Assembly (NCBI GenBank): GCA_963691655.1
Contig: OY829326.1
Coordinates: 42,683,989 to 42,747,988, forward strand
Length of the DNA stretch: 64,000 bases
Direction: 5' to 3'
Origin: Toxonevra muliebris
Taxonomy: Eukaryota; Arthropoda; Insecta; Diptera; Pallopteridae
The position numbers were made by a program, and so were the translations under genes. The first letter of the stretch is position 1; each line of letters opens with the position of its first letter. The notes beneath the pieces are model-generated. The model did no database searches. It worked only from the letters and a program-made list of their open reading frames with translations, and was not told the origin of the DNA. This document shows, piece by piece, positions 36,734 through 46,806 of the stretch.

Positions 36734-38870
36734 TAATTGATGAACGCACTGTGAATCTACGATATTTTATATTGTTATAAATTCTTAAAATTCACTGTTA
36801 ATGGCCCATAAGTTTGCATATGATATTCATATGTATATGATATAATTTATATATATGATTTAAATATACCACATTATTTTTTTCCTTCGGGTTTTTAAAA
36901 CTTTAAAATGTATCATTTGTCTTCACATGAGATTGTAATATGCATCTATTCATAGAAGCTTGTTTTCATCATCTGCTCATCATTCATTATAATATTTAAG
37001 TTTTATTTCGTGCGTCTGTCTTTCAATAATAGGAAAGTTTTGAATGAATTTTTGTTTTGTTTTTGTCACAAACGCACAATTTATTTTGAAACGCTAAACG
37101 GTCCAATTCTATTCAATTCGTTTGTGTTTATATGCGTTCGTTTTTCAGATCCACTAAGAAATTCATGTCATTTTCGAAATATCTTCTCAATGAATAAATG
37201 AGATATTTTTTTTTTGTTATGTTTTTGACATAACATTTCATGCCTTAGCTAAAATTGCATTTAATTTGTTAATTTGATGCATTTAAATCGTACGCAATTT
37301 CTATTTTAATTTAAGCTAAATTGTATATGAAATTTACATTGAAGCATATTTTAAGGAAAATATTTAAAATTTTCCACCTTTACACTGCAATTTTCTATAC
37401 CCTAATCAAAACGTTTGTTTTCATAAAGGAACTAAAAAACATTTCAAGTACAACTAAAAAGATTTTAAATTGAAATATTGTAAGTTTTTCATATTTTTAA
37501 CATTTGGGCGCAGTTTATTTGAAATAATTGAATGTTACTTAATAAGCAAATAAAGTTAACGACACACAATTCCAAAACAGATTTTTATTATCTAGCAAGT
37601 ATTTGCCATACCTTTTTCATATATCATTGAACCTAAAGGAATTTTTTTTAATTAAATAAATAAGAAATAGTAAAATGACACCATAAAAAATTTAATTAGA
37701 TTTGATTTATATGAGTATTTTTACACAAACATATGTAAGCCTGTTCATGAGTGTGTGTAGATATCAATCAACTTGATGTATTGTTTACTTGTAACATTTT
37801 TCTTATCAAAATTATGTGTATAAAAGTTATTTAATACGATGAAATGATGAAATGTTCAAGCGATAAGCGAAAACTTTTTTATAAAAAAAAAAAAAACAAG
37901 AAAAATTATTTTTATTATTATATTTTTTATTTGTTTTTAATTTAACGCATTAGTAAATTTAAGTGTACTACTTTATTGCTTTGCTTTTTAAACTTCCTGT
38001 GTAGGTAAATACTTAAGAGAGAAATTATAATAATTTTGAATTGGTTTTGTAGTATATTAATCTAATTTTCATTTTTACCCTAGACCAAAACTGTTTTCGT
38101 AGATATCAATACAGCAATTAAAACAATGTAACATGGGGCCGTATGAGCGATAAATAATTTTGGTCCGAATCGTGTTGATCAAATTTAATTTTACTCTATG
38201 AGAACAAGTGTTTCCATGTCGTGTGTTTCTTTATCCTTCTTTATTACACAGATAGAGAAGCTTAAGAAATTATAAAAGGTAGAAGCTGATAAAATATTAG
38301 AATAATTGTATTACTTTTTCCCCTTTCAACTCGTTTATGGAGCTGGGCACATCGACTAATTTCAGTTTTATAAATCTGTTATTTATCATTTGAGTAGATC
38401 AGTAGCCTACTGCAAGTGGAACTCCTCAACTGTATTTGTTCTTTTAGTCAGTTGGCTGGTATTATGCAGGACGAGTTTTTGTCGCTAGGATAAGCCTATT
38501 GGGCTATTTTTAGTTATTAATAAAAGTTTAAGGAGGTCTCCTGTTTAATTTTATTGCAAGTTAACTATACATTATTTAGTAGTGTGGTTTTTCGGCAAGT
38601 TTTTACTGGTCATTAAGCTACAACGAAAAATTTTTTAAATGACAAAATATTGTGAAACTGTGCCCACTGCACCCATGCGAAAAGAGGCTTCCAAAAAACG
38701 GGTCAGCCCACAATATATCAAGTTGCTCAAACTTTAATGAAGATTGTATTATTTGTAAAGTTTTTTTTCGTATTTTTTTGTCTTTTGTTAATTAAAGACT
38801 ATATTTTATTTTAATTTAATTACTTGACTGAATGTTTTACAAATAGTATTTATTATAAATAAATAAATCC
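36734..38870. other. AT-rich non-coding DNA
   Basis: No supported gene. Open frame 37010-37201 has no domain. A/T homopolymers occur at about 37207-37218 and 37883-37897. Confidence 0.45.
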
Positions 38871-38871
38871 C

Positions 38872-38907
38872 CTGAAGAAGGCTTAAAATTTGCGCCGAAA
38901 CGTTGGG
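38872..38907 (+). other. Degenerate hammerhead-like core
   Basis: CTGAAGA (38872-38878), then a GGC/GCC stem with an 11-base loop, then GAAACGTTGGG. This has the shape of a hammerhead core but with one change in CUGAUGA, an extra A before helix II, and no UH cleavage site after helix III. It may be a decayed relative of the motif at 39364, or an unrelated dispersed-repeat end. Confidence 0.3.
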
Positions 38908-39363
38908 AAAAAAGTATGAAATAATTAACAATTTGCGTATGAAAATTTCGACCAAAAAGCATGTCATTATAATCTCGTTAACAATACATAAATTGGTCTA
39001 ATAGAAAATTAAAAAGAAGATTTGTATCTTTAAAATGTAAAAAGTGTAGGAACTTGGAACATTCTAATGTAGAATTGGTTCGATTCGGAGTAATTTATAA
39101 ATTAACACCCTTCGCAGTGTTCTGTGCCCCGACGAGTGCATGCGTTTTTCTCGAAACCGCGATTTTCAAAACGATGCCCGCGGTTTCTCATGACTACTTA
39201 AACGGCTTAAGCTCAAATTTCGTTCAATTGCGATCATATTGTTTGCAGATCACGTTTCATAATTTTTTTAAGTTTTATATAAAAAAATGACTTTGAAATC
39301 TGTTTTGCTCCTTCATGGACCTAAAGCACTTCTATAAGTCCAACTTTCAATAGAAATTCACTA

Positions 39364-39412
39364 AGTTCACTGATGAGGAATTGTGGCGGATTCCGAAACG
39401 ACCGTCTGATTT
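39364..39412 (+). ncRNA. Type I hammerhead ribozyme-like motif
   Basis: All core segments are present in order: CUGAUGA (39370-39376), helix II GGAAU/AUUCC (39377-39381 with 39390-39394) closing an 8-base loop, GAAA (39395-39398), a very short helix III CG-AC-CG (39399-39404), then UC (39405-39406) as the cleavage site GUC. Helix I is open-ended: A39369-U407, C368-G408 and U367-A409 pair, followed by a U-U mismatch and a G-U pair. Type I hammerheads with a tiny helix III are known from retroelements and satellites (for example schistosome and newt satellites, Penelope-like elements), where they may act as dimers. Activity is not shown; helix I is weak. Confidence 0.55.
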
Positions 39413-39479
39413 GCCCGTCTCTATATACATTGTTAATTAATATATAACTTCAAATAAGAAATTTTAGTAGTTGTCTTTT

Positions 39480-39870
39480 TATGGAGTTCAGATTCATGTC
39501 GTGTATTTGATGGCTACCCAGATCCATTCTTTGAATATGCACTGCTCTAAAATATACTTCGCAGATCCCTTATCTGTTCCTACTACCTACCTACCTACGT
39601 GAGTCATCACGAAGAATTCTCAGTTTTGAAAAGTGATAATTGAATTTACCGGGGCCTTTTAGATTTCCAGTAATGACTCCTTGATTGTTTTTCGCCATGC
39701 TCATACATTCCTTAAACAGTTTTAGGTTCTATACTCCTTTAAGTGATTTCGAATGCTGGATTCACGAAACGAGTTGATGAACCTGCCTTTACTAGTTTAT
39801 TAGAAACTTCATCAATCCCAAATACATCCCAGAACCCACAGGATCCATGCAAGCCGAGCGTATTAAATTT
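39480..39870 (-). pseudogene. LINE RNase H relic
   Basis: The minus strand reads LHGSCGFWDVFGIDEVSNKLVKAGSSTRFVNPAFEI, which aligns by eye with the RNase H segment WVPGHxGIxGNEIADxLAxxGS of LOA/I-type LINEs (the usual GN.IAD is degraded to GIDEVSN). It is followed across a stop by a KQSRSHYWKSKRPRQIQLSLFK-like stretch resembling the region after RNase H. It is too decayed to assign to a clade. It points the same way as the elements at 11470 and 32410. Confidence 0.45.
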
Positions 39871-40555
39871 ACCAAAAATTTGAGGTTACCTGCTGTTACA
39901 TAAAAACTTAAATGGTTGTGAAAAGCTTTCTGCTACCTCAAACCTCTCGAGTAATCTGCACGATCCAAACAATTCTGCTGTAAAAAAGAATCATAGCTCA
40001 AGTTTATTTTCTTCGCAGTAGACTTTAATAGATTTGAGTTGAATTATTAAAGAAACTGTAGTACTGTTTCAAAAAATTCTTTTCTCAAATCAAAGACCAT
40101 TCTTGAAACAAATTATATTTCTACGAATTATTTAAAAGTTTGCACCAGCTTAATATTTATACTCAAAAATATATTATAAAATATTTTCTATCTTAAGTCG
40201 AGTTAGGCTGTTTTTCATTTTTTCCACAAAATTGCTAACAATGGATCAAATTTCGATTAGTTAGGCTACAAAACTGGGAGTAACGTTCAATATAATTCAG
40301 TTGAAGGGCAACCAGAGATTTTTCAGGAGCCAGGATCACATTTATATGCATTTCTGATTATCATTAATTTGAAAGCAAATCTGCAGGAGCGGTTTATTCA
40401 GCTGTAAAATTCTTTCTAATCAGGGACAGTACTATCGGGTGGTCAAAGATACTATTGAATTCGTCGAGATAAATTACTGGAGTTTAATTACATTTCTCTT
40501 AATTTGAGAATTTTGGGCTTTAAACACAAAAGATCGACCATCATATGGTTCATAT

Positions 40556-40723
40556 CACTAGTGGGTCCAAGAAGGGAGAGAGGCGGAGCGGAAGGAGTTT
40601 GTTGTTAAACCAACCCCCTACCTATGAAAACTTTGTACTCGCAGACCATGAATAAAAACAAAATCCCCCTTCACCCCATTCACCCCTGTCCTCGTCCTCA
40701 ACAAACCTTTAGATCCGCTAGTG
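40556..40723. mobile_element. Candidate short hAT-like MITE
   Basis: The ends are inverted: left CACTAGTGGGTCC, right (reverse complement) CACTAGCGGATCT. The 8 bases outside are GTTCATAT and ACTCATAT (6 of 8 match), suggesting a decayed 8-bp hAT duplication. The body is 168 bp, relatively GC-rich, and non-coding. Confidence 0.5.
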
Positions 40724-43525
40724 ACTCATATACATATCGCTAGTCTACTGCAAAAGTGTCATAAGTCACAAAAGTCAAAATACGGAAATAACTGTTAGTT
40801 GATGCTTTATCTTGTGTAAAAAACCATAACGGTATTTTGTGAATAGTCATCATGAAAAATGATTTTTGTTTTCTTTTTTTTTATTTTTTTTTTTTATTTA
40901 TGACAATCTTGCAGTAAATGAGCGATAGCGCTATGATTAGAAGAACTTTAAATAAGGTTTCATCGAATGAGCCCACAATACCAATGAATATCTCTATTTA
41001 GTATATGAGTTAATGTCTACATTATTTTAATAATATTTCTATGATATTAATTTTATACTTAAAAGTTTAAATTAACCTTAACATTTAAGCACTAAATAAA
41101 TAAAGCAGTAAATTTACTACAATTTGCCAACGATGACAACACTAAACAAAAACCTAAAAAGCTTTATGCGTACATAAAACGCACTCTAGCGTCAACTATC
41201 GCAAGTAACTATTGAGAGCTTCTAAGAAATCAAAAAGCTTAAAAATCAACTCACAAATATACATACATATACACAGGCAGATTTCTACAGACTGCACTTA
41301 CACACACATACACACACACTCAGATACGTGTATCTCTCAAGTACACAAAAATATAAACTTGTTTACTCCTTAAGCTTTGTGCTCTATATAAATATGACAA
41401 CAAGCAGTCAGAGAATTACAAATGTTGTTATTGTTGTTTCGTGTTGCTGCTGTTTATAAACATTTTTCGGTTTTGTTGTGTATCTGACAAATACACAGCA
41501 TCAAAATTCTGTTTAACATATGAAGATTCGTGTGCTTCGTCATCAACAATAACAGCAATGACAATAGCAACAGCAACTGAAACAATAACAACAATGAGTA
41601 CATTCGATAGATACCTACTGAAAATATACATATGAAATTGCGCACATTTCATATGTGCTGAAAATGTGACGATGCGTTTGATGGGAGTGACACAGCGGGC
41701 GTTAGTGTTTCACATTTCGGTGTTATTGTAACACGTGCGCCTTTTATCGGTATGCATACAGATACTACATGTGCGAGATATATACATATATACACATATA
41801 TGTATATGTATATAGATACGATATATATATAGAGTATGACGATGATATTGGCGATAATGGTGATGATGACGATGATGATGAGGGGGCGGTGGTTAAAGAA
41901 GAAAAGATATGCGGTTTCTTTTGTTTTCAATGTGGTCAAAAATAAATGAATGAATGAAATTATTTTACTTGCGTTAGCATTAATTTTCGTTAAATTTCGT
42001 TTAATTTTATTTTTAATATTATTTTTGTTGTTGTTTGTTTGCATGTGGCATATTTAAATCAATTAATTTTTTCTTTCATTTTTCTTCCTTGCTCACCTCA
42101 CGTTATTGTTGTTGCTGTAGAGGGTTTAACATAAAACTGTTGTCACATGTTTGAGAGGTGTGCCAGCCAACAGCCACAGCTACAGCTACTGAGCCAGCGA
42201 TACCTTCTTTTTTTTGTTGTTTTTTTTTTTTTGTTTTGTTTTGTTGGTTAGCATTTTTGACGTTGTTGCTGACGTAGTCGTGTTTAATTATTTGGTTTCT
42301 TCTGTTGTTGTTGTTGTTTTGTGTGGATTTATTTTTGCATTTAAGCGGTTTTCATTCCAATTTCATTTCATTTACCCGCTTCTAAATTTATACACACACA
42401 CACACACACACTAACGTTTATTGTTTTAGTATTGCGGTCTGATAAGGAAGTTCACATTTTCTTGAGTTTCTTAATATGATATACATACTTAGATACTCAT
42501 AACTAACTTAATTTACTCGTTCGTACCTTTGCTGCCAATGACTTTTTTGTTTTTTTGTATTCATTGCTATTTTTATTATAATTGAGATAATTTTTACAAC
42601 GTGTGCCGCCAACAGTGTCACCACTGTGGTTTTTTCGATCGTTTCATTAACCAATTTTTTGGACTTTTGTACTTTGAATTATTTAGTATTTAGTACTCAC
42701 CGATTTACGTTTCGAACTTTGTGATTTTTTAATTTAATTTATCAGTTCCATATTTTTTATTGATGATTTATCAATGGAATTGATTAAATTGAATTTTACC
42801 TTAGTGCCCATTATTTCTTTGTAGTTTCCAATTGCTAATTAGGTCAAATAAATGATGGTATAATCAATGAAAGGATAGGAATTTAGTAGAAAAATAACTG
42901 TCATATTAACCGAAGCTTAAGCATCGCGGAGCGGCGGAAATAGCAAAAAACTAATTTATTTGACTAATTGCCAGATGATTGGAATATTTTTTTTGTTAAG
43001 GATATGCTAGCTTTTTTGTTTATAACAGCAATTTACTATAAAAAAGTGTTTCTGAGGGCAACTTGGGGCAATTTTCTTGCAGATGTAAACTTCGCCTAAG
43101 AGCCTAATTTCATTTGCAAGCAGGTCAGTCCTTCTTTTTAATTCTTTAGCAATTATTTTATATGCAATCATATCAACTTTTTATATGTATGCAATGTATG
43201 TGTATTGAAATATTACGGAAATTATACGGAATTGTTATAAGTTATGAGACCAATTTGTGTGATTTTTTATTCTCTCTTATTGAATGAAATATTCAATTAA
43301 AATGGAGAAAACATTGAATCCATAAAAGTTACATATATGTATGTATGTATTTTTTTAAGCGTATAAAGAAGTCTTTCAAACATCCATTGATTACTTTTAG
43401 GCCAAGGATGTTTTTTGGTCAAACAATTATACTAGCTTACAAAATTTAAACAACTTTTCTAAAGTAAAATTTATTGCTGATTTTGAAAATCATATTGGTT
43501 TTTCTGTTGTATGAATGAAAAAAAA
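40724..43525. other. Non-coding DNA rich in simple repeats
   Basis: No supported gene. Holds CAA/CAG short repeats at about 41545-41595, AT/TA-rich tract at about 41780-41835, a GAT/GAC tract at 41850-41882, GTTGTT repeats at about 42305-42318 and an (AC)n run at 42390-42411. Such clusters are common in fly regulatory and intronic DNA. Confidence 0.45.
42390..42411. repeat. (AC)n microsatellite
   Basis: About eleven AC units between TTTAT and TAACG. The plus-strand open frame at 42214-42414 ends in this run and is not a gene. Confidence 0.9.
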
Positions 43526-43539
43526 AGTTAGCTACGTTA

Positions 43540-43963
43540 TTATTATTATTATTTGAAAGAGGACGACTCGAAAGTCAGGCACTGCGACCTATAAGATCTA
43601 TTGTACCAAAGCCCCAAGAAAGAAAGAAAGAAAGGAAGAGAGAAAGAAAGATAGATAAGAAACATACCCAAGCCGAGAATCGAACTCAGGTCTCCAGAGA
43701 TAAGAGTCTGGCACTCTGCCACTAGACACACATTGGCGATGGTAGGACCCACAGTTTAACGCCGATTCCGAACGGCTGTGTGGCAATTTTTTATCAGCTC
43801 GGTGGTTTTGCCATTACCAACCAAGGTGTGTACTTGTACACATTCTTATAATTCTCATCCACTTCATATCGATAGTGAGTATAAGAAGACCAAGACGGGA
43901 ATCGAACCCGCAACCTTCTGAATGAAAGTCTAGTGCACTATCCACTAGACAATCGAGGTCGTC
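43540..43963 (-). mobile_element. Dimeric tRNA-derived SINE, copy 2
   Basis: A 424-bp insertion with a 14-bp perfect duplication AGTTAGCTACGTTA (43526-43539 and 43964-43977). On the minus strand, unit 1 has A box TCTAGTGGATAGTG (about 43936-43950) and B box GGTTCGATTCCCG (about 43898-43910). Unit 2 keeps both boxes (CTAGTGGCAGAGTG at about 43712-43724; GAGTTCGATTCTCGG at about 43674-43688). A CTTT-rich segment and a 3' TAA tail follow. It differs from copy 1 by about 20 missing bases near unit 1 and by an intact unit 2. Same length by coincidence of opposing deletions. Confidence 0.9.
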
Positions 43964-44244
43964 AGTTAGCTACGTTAATTTAGGAGTAAATATGTATAAA
44001 AAAAAAACAATCAAAATTATTTAATGGCTTTAATTAATTTTGGATACAAACAACAATATCTGATGATAAACACAGTAGAATCTTAATAATTCTTATCTCA
44101 AAAGGATGAAGATAAACTTAAAATTATAGAGGTTTCGAATTTTAGTGTTTCAAATTACTAAAGTTAAAAAATAAAAATTCGAAATAGGGAGAAGTTTTTA
44201 TTTTGCTGTACTGGAATAACAAAAAAATTATAGGGCTTCATGTA

Positions 44245-44920
44245 CAGCTGTGGTCAAAATAATAGTGGTGACATAGGAAAAAAGTTTCATATCACGTTAA
44301 CAATATTTTTTGGATGAATATGTATGTTATGTCTAAATTCAAAGAGCAGCTTGATGTCCTCAGTATCCAATGCACAAAATACTTTTATATTAAAAGTATT
44401 TAAAAAAAATATAAAAAACTGAAAAACTCTCACAGGCCATGATTAAGACGGTGAAAAAAAATAGTGGTGCTTGATATGGAAATAGGGATAGAAACACTAT
44501 TTTTGTAAAAACGTTAATGTTTCTATTAAGGAATCTCAAAGCTTATTAGTATGTTTATTTTTAGCTAAAACATCAACACATTGCCGGGACTTTTAGTCAA
44601 CTAGGCCACCGCATCCTCTTACAGGTGTCGGCCGCTATTTTGCTATTACTGGAGCTCACAGCCCCTTCAAAATGGTTGATATATTTCTGAAAATGGAATT
44701 TCTATGTTATCCAATATGTTTTAAAAAATTTTGCTATTGAGTGGGCCACTTTAGAACACCGATTTTGTTGAGGGAATGAATTTTTGCTGATTTAATTCTA
44801 TTTCGAATAACGTTATCCTGGTGCAATATCCTTTTACAGGGCTTATACTACTCAGTGTTTGATAATATGACTATAATGGGTTCACGTGAGCATACATTTT
44901 TATATCCATATGGATCTTGA
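44245..44920 (-). mobile_element. Tc1-like element, 3' end and decayed transposase tail
   Basis: After TA (44243-44244) comes CAGCTGTGGTCAAAATAATA, a typical Tc1-family inverted repeat. On the minus strand further in, a frame reads CKRILHQDNVIRNRIKSAKI and then NKIGVLKWPTQ. These match the QDND and KIxxLxWPSQSPDLNP region of Tc1 transposases, with the second part replaced by a stop. Only the C-terminal half is recognisable and no opposite ITR was found. It lies just left of the LOA-type 5' fragment. Confidence 0.65.
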
Positions 44921-45289
44921 TCAAAATTTACTAACTTTATTTAGTTTTGAAAACATCTGAAAATTGTAATATATTATAGTGGATATCTCGAGGGCTAATT
45001 GTGGAGTTTTTGTGAGCAGATGAATACAAGAACGTATTTCTGAGCCTCAGATTATATATTCCAAGACCAAAAAATTTGCTGAACATAATCCTCAATTTGT
45101 TCTAATACTGTTAGGTTCATCAGTTCAAAAATGGCATTTATTACATCAGTTCTTACAAGAATATTGGCCCTATTCTTTGGATCTAGGGAAACATGGGAAC
45201 TAAGGAGTATTTGGGCATCAAGGTTACAGTCTTATAAGTGGTATATGCTCCTTAAAAGATATCTGACTTTGTTGGTCATGTTGGTCTCC

Positions 45290-46806
45290 TTGACGTGGGG
45301 AATGGGCTTAAGCGGTCATACAGGTCTCTCTGATTGGAGACCTCCTATGATCGACAACTGGCGGTCGCTAGAGGCTATATAGGGGACTCTCCAGACAGTG
45401 AGACTCTGTGTAACCGCGAATTAAGAGGAAGACTCTACAATGGTACAAGTGGACCTCGGGGGCTCCAAAGATTGGAGCATCTGAAACAATCCACTTGAGA
45501 CTATTGTAGAGATATCCGCACTAACAGCACCCTAAGCCAAGGTGTTAAGGTATACGTGCCGATGGCTGAATGGTCAGCGGGTGTAAATAGAATTGCTGAT
45601 CGCGAACCGTCCCCTCCGACGCCCGGGCAAGGTCGGTTGTATAAGTGCCTTCTCTACGCATGCCGGCTCTGCGGACAAGTGACTAACCCTTTCCGTGCCT
45701 ACTCGTGGGACCAAAAATTAACAAAGACAAACAAAAAAGAAGTGACGTACAGAAATCCGACTCAAGTAGCCGAGTCGGATGAAGACATACTGCTGGCCTC
45801 CAGCTAAGAGACCACAACTAGCGTTCGGGAGTGTGCCAGTCATAGTACACCCGAATTGCAAACAGCAACAGCATCAAAAGCAGCATTACAGCAAGTTTCG
45901 GGCGCCGCTGAGACCAGTGGACCCAAAGCGATAAAGAAGAAGTCCATGGGAACGGTCATGAAGCAGCGATATCAGAAGGCTGTCTACATGCTTGACAGAA
46001 TACCCAAGAATGCGGCGGCTGGAACCGTTCATGAACGTGACCAGGCGGACAAGCAGAGGTTTGAGGCGGTGGTCGAAGAGTACAAGAAGTTCTCGAAAAC
46101 TGCTCCCCCAAAACCAGCGGACGGCTAGTCGCAGAAACGTAACCGCTTGCAGAACGAGAGTGGTAACGCCCACCCCAAGAAGGTGAGAAAGACCGGGGAG
46201 GCTGAGCCTAGCACAATGTCAGCTCCGATGACGCGACATTTTAGCGAAGTAGCCAGAGACCATCTTCAAGTGTCCATCATTGATGAAAACACAAAAACGC
46301 CACAAGCAGTGCAGCAAAACCGGGTGAAGATCGATGTCAAGATATCGGGTCTCATAATGAACCACGTCCTCGATAATCCGGAAGGTCCCCACCCAGCGTT
46401 CGACTCATCGGAAACCTGTAGAGGGTACAAGGTAATCAAGTGCGCAGATCAGTTTGCGTTGGATTTCCTCGCCGGTAGTGTCGCTAAAATCAGCTGCACG
46501 ATTTCGGGCTTGAAGCTCAAGTTGATCCCGGCGAGCGAGATCCCACGGAGACCACGAGCTCGCGTTTGTTTGCCACCGATGACCGAACCTGGAGAAAAGC
46601 TGCTGCGATGTATTAAACTCCAGAATAAAGAAATCCCGGCCATAAATGACTGGCATTTAATTAAGGTCGAGGAAGTTTGGAAAGCAAGCAGACCCATTCT
46701 CCTAGCCATCAGTGAGGAGTCGCTCGAGATGCTGTCAAAGGCGGACAACAAAATTCGCTTTGGCATCCGGATGGCGTTGAGATTGAAATTCTACTTTCTA
46801 ACCTAA
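45290..46806 (+). mobile_element. 5' part of a LOA-type LINE
   Basis: A block of clearly higher GC than its surroundings. A leader of about 270 bp precedes a gag-like ORF1 (45556-46806), then the sequence drops back to AT-rich DNA with no endonuclease or RT. Having the 5' end but lacking the 3' part is the opposite of usual LINE truncation, so a later deletion or rearrangement is likely. The left boundary is judged from composition only. Confidence 0.65.
45556..46806 (+). pseudogene. LINE ORF1 (DUF4780-like), two stops
   Basis: One reading frame runs from ATG 45556 to TAA 46804-46806, 416 codons long, broken only by TAA at 45805-45807 and TAG at 46126-46128. N-terminal part: Ser/Thr/Pro-rich with KSMGTVMKQRYQKAVYMLDR. 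Middle: a helical charged stretch (ERDQADKQRFEAVVEEYKKF). The last 200 residues look like the DUF4780 domain found in insect LINE gag-like proteins: a MTRHFSEVARD start, RGYKVIKCADQFALDFL, and a C-terminal KIRFGIRMALRLKF. The domain looks complete, so ORF1 ends near its natural end. Such proteins coat LINE RNA. The DUF4780 name is from memory of the family pattern. Confidence 0.75.

Noticed and set aside
41649..42044. 131-codon minus-strand frame
   Set aside because: Consists largely of Ile/Asn runs from AT and GAT repeats; no domain.
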